From the NCBI GenBank assembly GCA_032164295.1, contig JAJHTX010000004.1, positions 2,728,001 to 2,792,000 of the forward strand: a DNA stretch of 64,000 bases, given 5' to 3'. Within the stretch, counting starts at the first letter, position 1; each line of letters begins with the position of its first letter. This DNA is from Inonotus obliquus. Taxonomy: Eukaryota; Basidiomycota; Agaricomycetes; Hymenochaetales; Hymenochaetaceae. Positions 1-10,134 of this stretch are shown here, piece by piece. Below the pieces are notes generated by a model. The model saw only the letters and a list, made by a program, of their open reading frames with translations. It was not told the DNA's origin and ran no database searches. The position numbers and the translations under genes are program-made.

Positions 1-454
1 GCCGTTCAAGTTATCAACCGCAAGAATCGTGGAACGCTGGTCTTCGTACATAAGGAAACCGAAACCTTTGGTCTTTCCGGTCTCTTTGTCCCTGGGGAGA
101 TTGACGTCCATCACTTCTCCATACCTAATACAATGTTGTCAGCGCTAGCTCATATCCTGTGGTGACAACAACGCACGCACTGCGAGAAGATTGTAATTAC
201 ATCGCCCTCTGTTAGTTCATAGGGCAGACCCCCAATGAATATGTATGCCGAGTCTGGCGCAGTTTCAACCAGTTTCAGTGGTGACGCGCAGTGAACTTGG
301 AACACTGGTACTCGCCCTTGTAGTCATCATGCCATGATGCAGTGCCTGCACCGAGTTCGAGCTCGCGTTCATTTATTCGACTGATCTCCTTCACAACACT
401 ATGTGAAGTTCAGCACACTTGATACAGACATACGGTAAATTGAACTTACTTCAT
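1..454 (-). CDS. IST3: Ist3/Snu17 (RBMX2-like) RRM splicing factor, 5' part
   Basis: This is an RRM protein of the Ist3/Snu17/Cwf29/RBMX2 family, which in other fungi is a subunit of the RES complex (pre-mRNA retention and splicing) bound to the activated spliceosome. Only the N-terminal half is present; the gene runs off the left edge. I read ATGAA (454-450), then exons 398-316, 253-181 and 124 to the edge. They encode a family-typical N-terminus ([13 protein letters not shown]), a W-H-x-x-Y-K segment, RNP2 ([16 protein letters not shown]) and RNP1 ([14 protein letters not shown]). The second intron (315-254) appears to start with GC instead of GT, because only that junction restores the conserved K-D-S-A-Y reading. 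It is divergent from the eIF3d gene, with 154 bp between the two starts. Family identity is secure; the 3' half is not visible. Confidence 0.9.
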
Positions 455-608
455 CGTTCGTTGAGAAAGAAAGGTGGCTGAGGATGAGATTCGAATAATA
501 CATAATCAAAGTCGCCGTACTTCGTTTCCCACGATTACATAACAAGAAGTGAAAGTTTTGTCTCGTTCTATCAACACTCTAACTAAACATTGCCTCTTCC
601 TCGTAAAT

Positions 609-2721
609 ATGGCAAAGTTCGAGCTCCCACCCATTCAAGACAATCCCGATGGAGGATGGGGACCTTCTCCGACCAATTTCCCTACTGATTTCAAGTTCAA
701 AGATATACCATATGCGCCTTTCTCAAAAGCGGACAAACTCGGTCGATATGCAGATTGGAATGATTTGACGAGTGACAACCGACAGTCTGCTGGAGTTACT
801 ACAGGAACTAGATCCACAGGTCCTGCAGGACGAAGGAGAGAGGGTCAACAAACATTTGGAAGCGGAGTTGCGAATGCGTTTGCGCACTTCCAGGTCGAAG
901 ACGAGGCCAGCTTTTCTCTAGTCGATAATAAATCAAGCACCCCGAGGCGCGGTGGCGCTGGAGGTTTTGGTAGGGGTAGAGGTGGTTCCAGAAACACTGG
1001 ACCAGGTTCTCGCACTGGTCAACGAGGTGGTCGAGGTGGATTCCAAACGGGACGTGGCGGTGCGCAGCGAGGCGGAGGAAGGCGTGGGTGGAGGGATTGG
1101 GAGAAAGTGAGTTATCCCTAAAATTTTCTCGTGCAACGGCTCAAGGATATCAGAACACGAGAACGCGCGAGTCATCAGTAAATATCTCTGCTTCATGGCA
1201 AATGCTGGAAGAGATCGAGTTCCATCGTCTGGGCAAGCTTCGGTTGGAAGTGGACGAGCCCGAGGACATGTGAGTTATCCCCTCAGGTCAGAATTCTGTT
1301 TCGGTGAGAGTCTAATCATCATGTAGAGAGTCTTGTGGACGAATTTTCCCTTATGACAAATCATACGACCGTATCACGACGAAGACAGAGCGCCCTCTTC
1401 AGCCTCTTGACAGAATTAAGTACAATACAACGACATCTGACGACCCAGTCATACAACAGGTGCAGTCGAATTAATCAATCAGGGTACTGATTACTTACGA
1501 TCTCAATCTATAGCTTGCTTCTAAGGATGTTGCTACTGTGTATACAACAGACGTTATCCTTAGCGTCCTTATGTGCGCCCCGCGCTCGGCGTATCCTTGG
1601 GACATCGTGATCGTTCGAGAAGGAAACAAGCTCTTCCTCGACAAACGTGACGGCGGCCCATTTGATACCGTAACTGTCAACGAAAATGCGACGGACCCTC
1701 CTCAGGACCCCCCGGCACCCAACCTGAACAATCCTAACGAGAAGACCGTTCAGTCAGAGACGCCTTCAATCAACACAGCCAGTTCTTTATCTCTCGAGGC
1801 AACCTACATCAATCAAAATTTCGGATTCCAAGCTGTCATTGAGACACCTCCACCTCCCCCTGTTGACTTTGGCAAGCCGAATCCTTTCTATGGACCCGAT
1901 GAAACGGAGCCGTTGGCATCATGTGGATATCGCTACCGTGTCTTTGACATGAGTGTGTCTGAAGAGGAAGATGTCAAAATACTGGTTCGCACAGAGGTAG
2001 ACGCGTACCTACCGGGTCAGGGTAACCCACTGAACGGACAATCTCTCGCAACGATTCGCTCGTTAAACGAGTTCGACTCGCGATCACAAGGTGCGGGCGG
2101 TGCCCCTGACTGGAGATCGAAGCTCGACTCGCAACGCGGTGCTGTAGTTGCGACGGAGATGAAGAACAACAACTGTAAACTATCCAAGTGGACTGTACAG
2201 AGTGTATTGGCAGGTGCTGAAGTTCTCAAAATCGGGTATGTAGCGTGCCTGCTAGATGGCATCAAGATCGATATTCACTCGAACATTTTTAGATATGTTT
2301 CTCGCGCGAATCCTCGTGATAACACACGCCATGTGATATTATCCACGGCTTCTATGAGGCCAATGGACTTTGCGGGTCAACTAAATATCTCCCTCGCTAA
2401 TGGCTGGGGAATTGTTCGCACTGTTACGGATCTTTGCATGAAGATGCCGGAGGGTAAATACGTACTAGTCAAGGACCCCAACAGGGTGAGTCGGGTTTCT
2501 ATGCTCGGTATTACAGATCAGGAACATCCACTCTGCTGCCACTATCATTCTCACATTTTCCTTCTGGTTACCGTGCATTGCCTCTTCCTGAATAACCATG
2601 CTAATTGGTTTTCTTTCTATAGCCTGTAATTCGTCTTTATTCGGTTCCCATAACAGCCTTTACGGGGGAAGATGAGGAAGAAGCGGATGGTGAAGAGGAA
2701 GTCCACGAGTCTGATAACTGA
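609..2721 (+). CDS. Eukaryotic translation initiation factor 3 subunit D (eIF3d)
   Basis: This is eIF3 subunit d (Moe1 in fission yeast), a peripheral subunit of the eIF3 complex that binds 40S ribosomes and can contact the mRNA cap. Six exons join cleanly: 609-1106, 1154-1269, 1327-1459, 1514-2235, 2293-2485 and 2623-2721, summing to 586 residues, close to the usual length. The N-terminus (MAKFELPPIQDNPDGGWGP) is the family signature. It is followed by a Gly/Arg-rich RGG segment (about residues 115-160), the core containing S-W-Q-M-L-E-E-I, and the C-terminal GKYVLVKDPNR segment, ending in an acidic tail. ATG 609 was chosen because it begins the family signature; an upstream reading of about 20 residues lacks conservation. 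It shares a short divergent promoter with the Ist3-like gene. Confidence 0.95.
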
Positions 2722-2909
2722 TTGTGCGGTATATCGTACATGGTTGTTAAGCATTGCATTGTATGTACTGAGTCTGCGAACACGTCAGGGTTGGTCCCCG
2801 TAATCTACGAGTGTGAGCTCAATAGCGTATCGACCGCGGCCTCAATATTCGGGCTGCAAGAATACGAAATAAGAAGACCAATACGTGATTCGTAGTTCGT
2901 AATTTCTTC

Positions 2910-4184
2910 TCACCTTCGCTGGAGTGCACCCACGATATCTTCTCTCCGCAAATCGGGGAACATGTTTACGAGGTGACTAATCTCGTTTTCACTTGGAACA
3001 CGCAATCCCGCTGCAGCACGTTCGGTTCGTCCCGTGAGTTCATCAACCCATTCACGAACAACCGAATGACTTGAACCGCCGACTCCTCCGCCAGTACTCT
3101 GGGTGGACTCCTGAGACTCTGATTGATCCGCCGGTGATGTTTGAGTCGCTGTTGTTATGACTTCTGTGTTTTCCTGTGAAGGTCCCGATACCGTTCGCCG
3201 CGGACGAAAGGGCTCTTCTAACGCGCGATTACTCAATCGTGGTGGTTTAGTCGAACCAATAAGTGGTAAAAGATATCGCTTAGCCAAGCGCCGGATCGTA
3301 AACGGTAAACGGTACGCCTTGAGGCCGAAAATATCTGACTGGTAGAGTTGGCCGGAAAGAATTCCAATGACTGCAGCGACGCATGAACCGGGTGGTTGAC
3401 TGATTATGAGCTAATTGGTAACTTTCAGCCACCGTGAGCCTTATGGTGTAACAATAGAGATGCTTACCTGAAGAGCTACGATGTACGTGAACACCTTGTT
3501 CGTTACTGTAATTCCAAAAATTCGGAAAGTATAGGCTCGTGGGATGAGCCTTGAAAATTGATACAGAATACTGAAAACTAGAGTGGTAGGCCCAGATGGC
3601 AAAACGTTGAGACCTAATCGATTAAATATGAGGAGGCTACCGAATTCAAATATGGTCGAAGTCAGCAATGAGCTACAGCAAAACGCCTTTGATGAAGGAT
3701 TTGGTTCGTTAGTAAAGGAATGTGGAGTTACTTCAGGTAAGAAGTATTGCTTACAGCAAATTTCGACGAACCAAAGATACGTTCGATCGGAATGGATACG
3801 TTGTATAGCAAGATCTCTGCCAGGAGCAGTTCACTGGAGTTCGAGAATGCGAGATGATGAACGAGCAGTCTCCAATACTACAGCACAAATATTAGTCGCG
3901 CTCTTGCTGAGGCACTGACAGTGTTTCATACCTGATGATGGCGAGTGAGGTGGGGCGATAGCTTAACGCACAACAACGCTGTCAGAAGAGCTCTAAAGCG
4001 ACGAAGTATTCACACTTGCTCACTTGCAAATGAAGATAATGCTTCACGTCGAAAATGCTGGCAACGATGGATGACGCTGCACATCCTATCATGAGACCTA
4101 CAGCAAACGTTTGTCAGACATTTACCAATAGCCGATTCTTTTTCAGTGCATACCTTTCGAAATTGCAGCATGTTGGAAGGACAT
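2910..4184 (-). CDS. Rhomboid-like ER membrane protein with C-terminal UBA/CUE-like segment (Dsc2/UBAC2 type)
   Basis: This appears to be a rhomboid-fold pseudoprotease like Dsc2 of the fungal Dsc/Tul E3 ligase complex or animal UBAC2, acting in Golgi/ER membrane protein quality control. The first exon (ATG at 4184) reads MSFQHAAISK, and after an intron continues GLMIGC...DVKHYLHLQ. Later exons give ELLLAEILLYN, ERIFGSSKFA, a segment from FNRLGLNVLPSGP to FRIFGITV, and then SCVAAVIGILSGQLYQSDIF. Several stretches are long and hydrophobic enough to span membranes. The last exon (to 2910) has a Ser/Gln-rich linker and ends with HLVNMFPDLRREDIVGALQ, which looks like a CUE or UBA helix bundle. 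I see no classical rhomboid catalytic Ser motif, as expected for this branch. Middle exon borders (about 3700-4030) are approximate. No fungal partner genes of the complex lie in the window. Confidence 0.75.
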
Positions 4185-5561
4185 ATCGACAATCGAGATG
4201 ATCGACAACAAATGTAAAGACCCGTGCAGTGCCCTCTGTGCAGAGGCGAGTCGCGAGCGTGACGTCTGAGCTCATGTGATCAGGAACGCGCTGTAAATCG
4301 GCAAATGCCGATCTGAACTTCAGAGGTCTGAATTCTCAACATTACTCACTTCCCCAAGTAAGTACTGTCCGATGTAAAGCCTAGAATTTTCTTGAAGCCA
4401 GAATGCAATTTATACAGCTTGGTAGGGAATGTGAACCTACGCGGCCCGTCTAGACAAGAAACGAAAATTGTCTTACTGGCTTGGAGGGAGAGATCTATTC
4501 TATTGGCTGGTTCGATGCATACATGCAGCAAACGACTCAGGCTCCATGCCCACGAATCCTTCGCAATTCAAAGAGCAATGAAGTAAATTGGTCGAATCAA
4601 TCCCTTATCTCTGGTCGATCTCTCGTCTGGACCCAGAACCTCCGGTTTATGCACGAGCGTTTCGTATGCAGCAAACATGCACCATTAAAGCTGCCGTTAT
4701 TCGACATGTTAGCCTCTCGTCAATTCTCCCAATGCAACACTCGTATCTTTTCTCTGGGATCTCCTTCTTTCCCTCGGCTTTAGATGTATGTGCATCAGCA
4801 TATGAAACAAGTTGTGGGTAAGGAAGCTTCGCGTTTTCTGCAGACTGAAACAGTGAGGTGGAACACACGATGAATTGACACTCCATGTATTCTATTCTCG
4901 TCGAGGGCACAAAGAGTCAGGAGAGGCGAGTTGTTGATCTTCGGCTCGCTCACCAGTTTGAAAATAATTTTGTTTCTTTCATTGTTCCAAGGGACCCGAT
5001 GAAAGATTGATCCATGGAGCCCAAAAGGTTCCTTAGCGATACCTTTATATGGTTAGCAGCTAGTTCGTAGCAATAGCGGAAGCAAAGCAAAAAAGGCGTC
5101 CATCAGTTGCAACAGAAGGCGCGGGCCTCGTCGGATCCATAACTTTCTAAAGGATCCCTGAGTTGTTTGATGAGACGATCGACCTGGATGCCAATCGAAC
5201 AAAGCAAAAAGACAATCTCATCAAAGAAAGGAGCGACTGAGAGATCTCGGCGGCAGAGGTACGACAATCTTTGAATGTGATGAGCCCGTTGTGATGTTGA
5301 ATCGAATGGTGCCTTGGGACAGTCGCGTGCCAGTATGGTGATGATGATGAGCGTCGATCATTTATGCGGGGTATTTTTGATGACGTCGATCCTTGTAATA
5401 ACACGCGTCAACTTTAGAACAACCGGAACTGGTTTGTGCCGCTCTATCACCTGGTCTACTCTCTTTCCGTCCACGTCTCGTGAACAGAGGCAAACGGAAT
5501 CATTATTGTCCCCACCCTCTAGCTGCTTTACAAACTTAAGAAAAACCAATCGTCTTGTTGG
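4185..5561. other. Spacer of about 1.4 kb between divergent genes, nothing certain
   Basis: This stretch separates the starts of the Dsc2-like gene (minus) and the gene at 5562 (plus), so it must hold both promoters. Open frames of 60-100 codons occur on both strands, but none shows a recognisable domain, and none could be extended with credible splice sites. An ACGCGT hexamer lies at about 5403. The tract is much longer than the 130-370 bp between other divergent pairs here, so a short undetected gene, non-coding RNA or long 5' leader is possible. Confidence 0.4.
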
Positions 5562-6994
5562 ATGCCTCTAGCACGAGAAGCTCACTACATGCACGGCCAA
5601 CGCTCGACAAGTGCGGACGTGTCCGACACGGAGCAGCTGTTCCAGTTTCCTCGCATGGACCCGCAATATCACCATCATCAGCAACACAACACAGGCGCCA
5701 ATACAACGACTCAGGGATTGATTAGACACCGCAATAATCTTTCTTCCTTCTCTCTGTCCTCGCACATCTCTTTGCCAAATCGTGTTTCGACTCTAGAAGC
5801 GTACGAGCTCATGTATGGCGACGGTCCCACACGAGGATCAACGGCTGTTGAAAACGTCGAGAGACTGTATGAAGCGAATGCAAGTGAGTGCAAACAGAGT
5901 TGATCACGATCAGTACAGGAGCTGATCGGGCGCAATGACGATGCAGTGTACGTTTCTTCCTCTTCGCTCGAGTGAGGTGTGTTTAGTTGGGGTGTGACAG
6001 CTACGAGAATCCCTTGGTCACGGCGACGTCTCGCGAGATTATTGGGGAGATCAATAGGGTGACGCGACAACTGCGTGAGTTGGACGTGCCGCGACCGTTG
6101 GCGATGTTCCGCTTATTGTTCCGACCGTCAAACGAAGACACGAGCGAATCATGGTTCGAGGCGCTACGGGTGTGGAGCGAGATTGACGAAATCTATGACA
6201 GCGAAAGCTTCGGTGAGTTGAAAGAAGCACGGATTGTGGACAGCAATCAATCTTGACAGCGAAGAGAAGCTACCCCTCATGCAACTGGAAAGCTTCCGTC
6301 ACACTCCGCCCCTTCTCATGCTTCTACCTGTGCTGTGCTGACTACTTCGGATCATCTAGATGGACATCGACTAAGCATAATCGAACATACCCTGAACGTC
6401 TTGATTCTTCCTGGTCTTCATTCCGATGCACGAGGAACCGCTCTAGAACATCCGCCACCTCCGGACGTTGAGGTAGCTTCCGTCGTTTCACTCCCTACCA
6501 TCGGTCCCCACGCTCTCAATACTAATCGGAAACCTGTTCTCGCTATTCCTGGTCTGCGCCGCCTCCCGCTTCCCAGTCCCTTGCATCTAAATCTTCGCGT
6601 CATCTCCCGCCTCTCCTTTAACGAACAGGGCCGGATTACCCGCCATCGAGATTTCTATGACGTCCGCGACGTTCTGGCTCTGATTCCCGGAGTGCGCGCA
6701 GCACAATGGATTGGCGCCCGTGCAGCTGCGCAAGGTCTGGCAGTCGCATCTCGCGTAGTCGGTTGGGTCTTTGGAATCAAGGGAGAGAATGTCGGTACGG
6801 ACAACGACACCGAGGATGGCATATCACCTGCGACCTCTCCAATTTATGCCCAGTCATCTAGACCAGGTGTAAATGCGCTTGGACTTCATTTTAACGAGGG
6901 CCGGTCGTATAGCAGCGCTTCAAGGCCACCCGTACGAACGCCAATTAACAGCCGATTGTACCAAGCTCCCGATGTGGATCACGACGCGGAATAA
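5562..6994 (+). CDS. Conserved fungal protein, possibly NTF2/SnoaL-like fold, function unknown
   Basis: I do not recognise a characterised function. Four exons (5562-5883, 5914-5947, 6001-6212, 6360-6994) join to 400 residues. The middle reads TLEAYELMYGDGPTRG, then VERLYEANA, then YENPLVTATSREIIGEINR, and later RVISRLSFNEQGRITRHRDF, DVRDVLALIPGVR and RAAAQGLAVASRVVGWVFG. The pattern (helical start, Y-E-N-P, then a strand-rich part with S-F-N-E-x-G-R-I-x-R-H-R-D) is reminiscent of NTF2/SnoaL-like barrels, where a polar pocket binds a small ligand; this is inference only. The N-terminal 70 residues are polar, with a His-rich run, and are probably disordered. The start could also be ATG 5589 or 5655. 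The first intron is only 30 nt and the second exon only 34 nt, both unusual; without that exon the frame breaks. Confidence 0.65.
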
Positions 6995-8280
6995 TGAAGA
7001 GAAGGTTCGCGGCCCGGTCGGGGCTTCGGACGGATTAGTACCATGCCAGGGGATCAGGCGTGTGACCGTCCGTTCGTTCATGCGATCGAGGACGGCATCC
7101 CTTTCGTGCAATTTGTGGTAACTTTATTTTACGCAGCCGACGGACGAATTGCGCAAGGCCGAAAGGGCGAAAGGAACCAGGGAGAAAAAAAAAAGAAGAT
7201 GTGTAGAAAGAAAAAAAAGTCTCACGGGAATGACCAATACGAGAAGCGAGAAACTCTGTTTTCCCAGAAAGGATCAACGTCCGATATCTCGCTGTGTTGT
7301 GCCGCGTGGTGTTTTTTTTTCTTGAGATTTGCACGGTACACTACTCTCCATAATCCAACCCTTCCTCTTCCTATCTATCCACCGAGAGAGGAGACGTGCG
7401 CTTAGAGTCATTTTTACGTTTTGTACGCTCGTCGGCACCGTCGTTCGTTCGTTTTGTTCCTTTGCTTTGCTCTGTTGTCTCAATTGTAATTTTCTTGCGC
7501 TGGTAGAGAAGAGAAGAGAGTGTCAGAGTCCTTATCTCGACCGAGCCTGAATGAATGACCCCGGCGTTTCGTCGTTCGCCAGTATCCCAGATCGCGGCCA
7601 AGTCCTTGACTGACCTTGACTCCTTGTCCTTGTGCTTCACTTTGCGTGCCGTGAGCATTTGCTTCCGAATTCAATCTAGTTTTATTACTTCGTTCAGGGT
7701 TGGCACTGGCACACTCTCCAATCCAAATAACAAATAAACATCGTGTTTTCGTTTCTTCTGGAAAAGTTTCTTATTTCTCGTTCCTTTCCTGTTTCTTTTT
7801 CTTTTACTTCGATGCACGTTACAACTTGAGCGGTTGAGCATTCTAGCGTTGTAGTGTTCTAGCGTCTAACGATAGCTCGTGTTGAGTTGCACTCGCGGCT
7901 GGAAAGTGGATAGAAGCGCGTGGGGTGGGGAAGCTGGAATCTCCCAGAATCTCCCCCACTACAAAGATTACTATACTTGGGTAGGGAACTGAGCGCTCGA
8001 GTCGACCAAGACTATTCCGACTCATTAATAACAACACCGGTAAAGACGACGACGAAGGAAGAAGATGGAGGTGGAACTGCTGCATATACTTGCTGAGAGC
8101 AACTGCGTTCTGCTGCGCGTTCGCAGTACGCAGCAGGCAGTCACAGTATTACATAGTACAAACGCATGTATGTATGTGTATACATGCATATGCGCTATCT
8201 GCGACCCTGCGACCCTGGCGGTTCTGTGGTCCTTCAACTCTGCGGTCCTGCGGAAAATATAATAAACTTGGCATGACATA

Positions 8281-8334
8281 TCCTTCCTTCCTTTCTTTTT
8301 GTTCCTTTCTTTCCTTTCCTTCCTTTCTTCCTTG
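8281..8334. repeat. CT-rich homopyrimidine tract (TTCC/TTTC units)
   Basis: Nearly pure pyrimidine on the plus strand for about 54 bases, made of irregular TTCC and TTTC units, continuing more loosely to about 8390. A shorter (GA) repeat of nine units lies at 9611-9628. The tracts fall in the spacer downstream of the GATA-factor gene. Confidence 0.8.
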
Positions 8335-9610
8335 ATTTGAAATTTGTTCCTTCCCTCTTTCCTTCTTTTGTTCCCTCGTTTTGTTTTAGCGGGGGACTTT
8401 AGTTTGCGGGATGGGGTGGGGACGGACTTTCATTCCCTTCATTCCGCAACCGCAACCGCGACCGCGGATATTTCGTTTGACCCAGTTACGCGAGCCGACC
8501 ATCTATATTCGCGGGTGGGCGGGAACGCGCGGGTACCCAAAAAGTCCCCCTCGCCTCGCATAGGGTGAGCTCGCCTAGGAAAGCTCAGCTGTCAGTCGCG
8601 GACGACACGGCTCGGCACAGTACAGTACGTATACTAAACTCAATATTTCGTACGTGCCTTAGCGCATACATACAGCATGAAGGCATTCAGCTTCAGCAGA
8701 AGATATTTTGAATTAGAAATCTACTATTATACGCATACGCATACATCCACGTACGTACCTTTTTCACCCCAGCCGACCGACTTCTCGCACGTCGCACATG
8801 ACATGTATTCACTAAGTACATCCCATAAATACATTCCATGCCATACATACCATACATCTTTATCTTTACATCCTTACATCCTTACATCCCCACGTTACTC
8901 CCGGAGCGGCTTTCTTTTCTTCTTTCTTTCTTTCTTTTACTTCTTCTGCTTCTTTTCTTCTTGTCATTATATAGATTTATGAGTTGATGAGTTGATGACT
9001 GTACCGTAAACCTTAGCGGGTCGGAGGGTCGTACGTATTACGAGAGACGATTCATAACTCGAGAGATATATCCAATATACGAAAGAGTAATAAATTTGGT
9101 ATTCCTCCCTTCACACTATTTTGCAAGAAAAGGCAAAAGGCTTGGCTGGTATAGCAAGAGAACGAGACGAAAGTTCAGTAGGTTCAGACGGAGTAAAGAG
9201 AAAATAGATTGGTAAGAAGAAAAGGAACACCAACCAGACTAGTGTTTCAGGTTGCACTGGTCCCCCGGCAACTCCCGTCACCATACACGTTTTTTTCAAG
9301 GGGGAAGATCACACCACTCAAATCTCGTAAAGCTCCAACCAAGGTTTTTTCCTTTTTTTTACAAACTAACTAGATTTATTCATTCCGATATTCCCTCCAT
9401 TCTAATCGAGAGGTCGAGGTCGCAGCCCTGTTGGCTACATACAAGTACACATTCCCGTTGTATCGTATCACATATATAACAATAGTCAAAAAAAAGAGAG
9501 AAGAGAAAATAAAAAAAGTGGAGAAAATAAAAACAAAGTGTTCCAAGTGCGCCGAAAGTAAATACAGAAAACCATGAAGAATGCCAGGGCAAGTTGCATA
9601 ATAATGTTAA

Positions 9611-9628
9611 GAGAGAGAGAGAGAGAGA
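9611..9628. repeat. (GA)9 dinucleotide microsatellite
   Basis: Nine uninterrupted GA units in the spacer downstream of the GATA-factor gene. No coding context. Confidence 0.9.
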
Positions 9629-10134
9629 CCGAGACCAGGATATCAGGAAGAATAGAGGGGGTAACGAGTCAAGCAAGAAATATAAAAAAATATTGAAAAC
9701 GGAACGGACAAGAAAGAGAGGAGCAGAAACGGATATGAATATTTTAGTTGCAGTGGATGTATGCGTCACAGGTTTGTTTGATGATACAGCAGCAAAGGGA
9801 TAGTCAGCCATTGAGTCGGTCAGCGCATAAACGCGCGTCCCATCCAGTGGGTGGTCCGCAAGAAAAAAAAAGATATCCTTGGCGACCCGTATCAATAAAG
9901 AAACAGGCCACCACAATCAGTCGATTGATACAAAACAGGGAGGTCGATGCGCTTTTTGGTATGTTGAAGGATATCGAGGTGACAGAGTGGGGGGAGACAA
10001 CCGTCGGGAAAAAGTTTGAGAGCAAGAGAAATAAGTTAGGCCCGCTGTGACGAAGCGGAATGCGAGTTATTGCTGAGGATGTATATGACACAATTTTCGA
10101 AGGAGTGGACTGGCTGGCGTAGATCTACACTGGC

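Larger units (their letters stand above)
6995..10134. other. 3.1-kb convergent spacer without a supportable gene
   Basis: Two genes point into this stretch from either side (stops at 6994 and 10135), so no promoter is required here, yet it is 3.1 kb long. It is full of low-complexity sequence: runs of A (7186-7220), T-rich and CT-rich tracts (8281-8334), TATG/CATA steps (8160-8190 and 8720-8890) and a GA repeat (9611-9628). The frames present translate to low-complexity peptides rich in F, S, T and K. Long 3' untranslated regions or an unannotated non-coding transcript are the simplest explanations. Confidence 0.5.

Noticed and set aside
4500..4530. GGTTCGATGC resembling a tRNA B box
   Set aside because: It lacks the full GGTTCGANNCC pattern, and no A box or cloverleaf could be folded around it.
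9380..9916. 178-codon minus-strand frame rich in Phe, Leu and Ser
   Set aside because: It covers the GA repeat and A-rich sequence; the hydrophobic look comes from T-rich codons on the reverse strand. No domain and no likely promoter.
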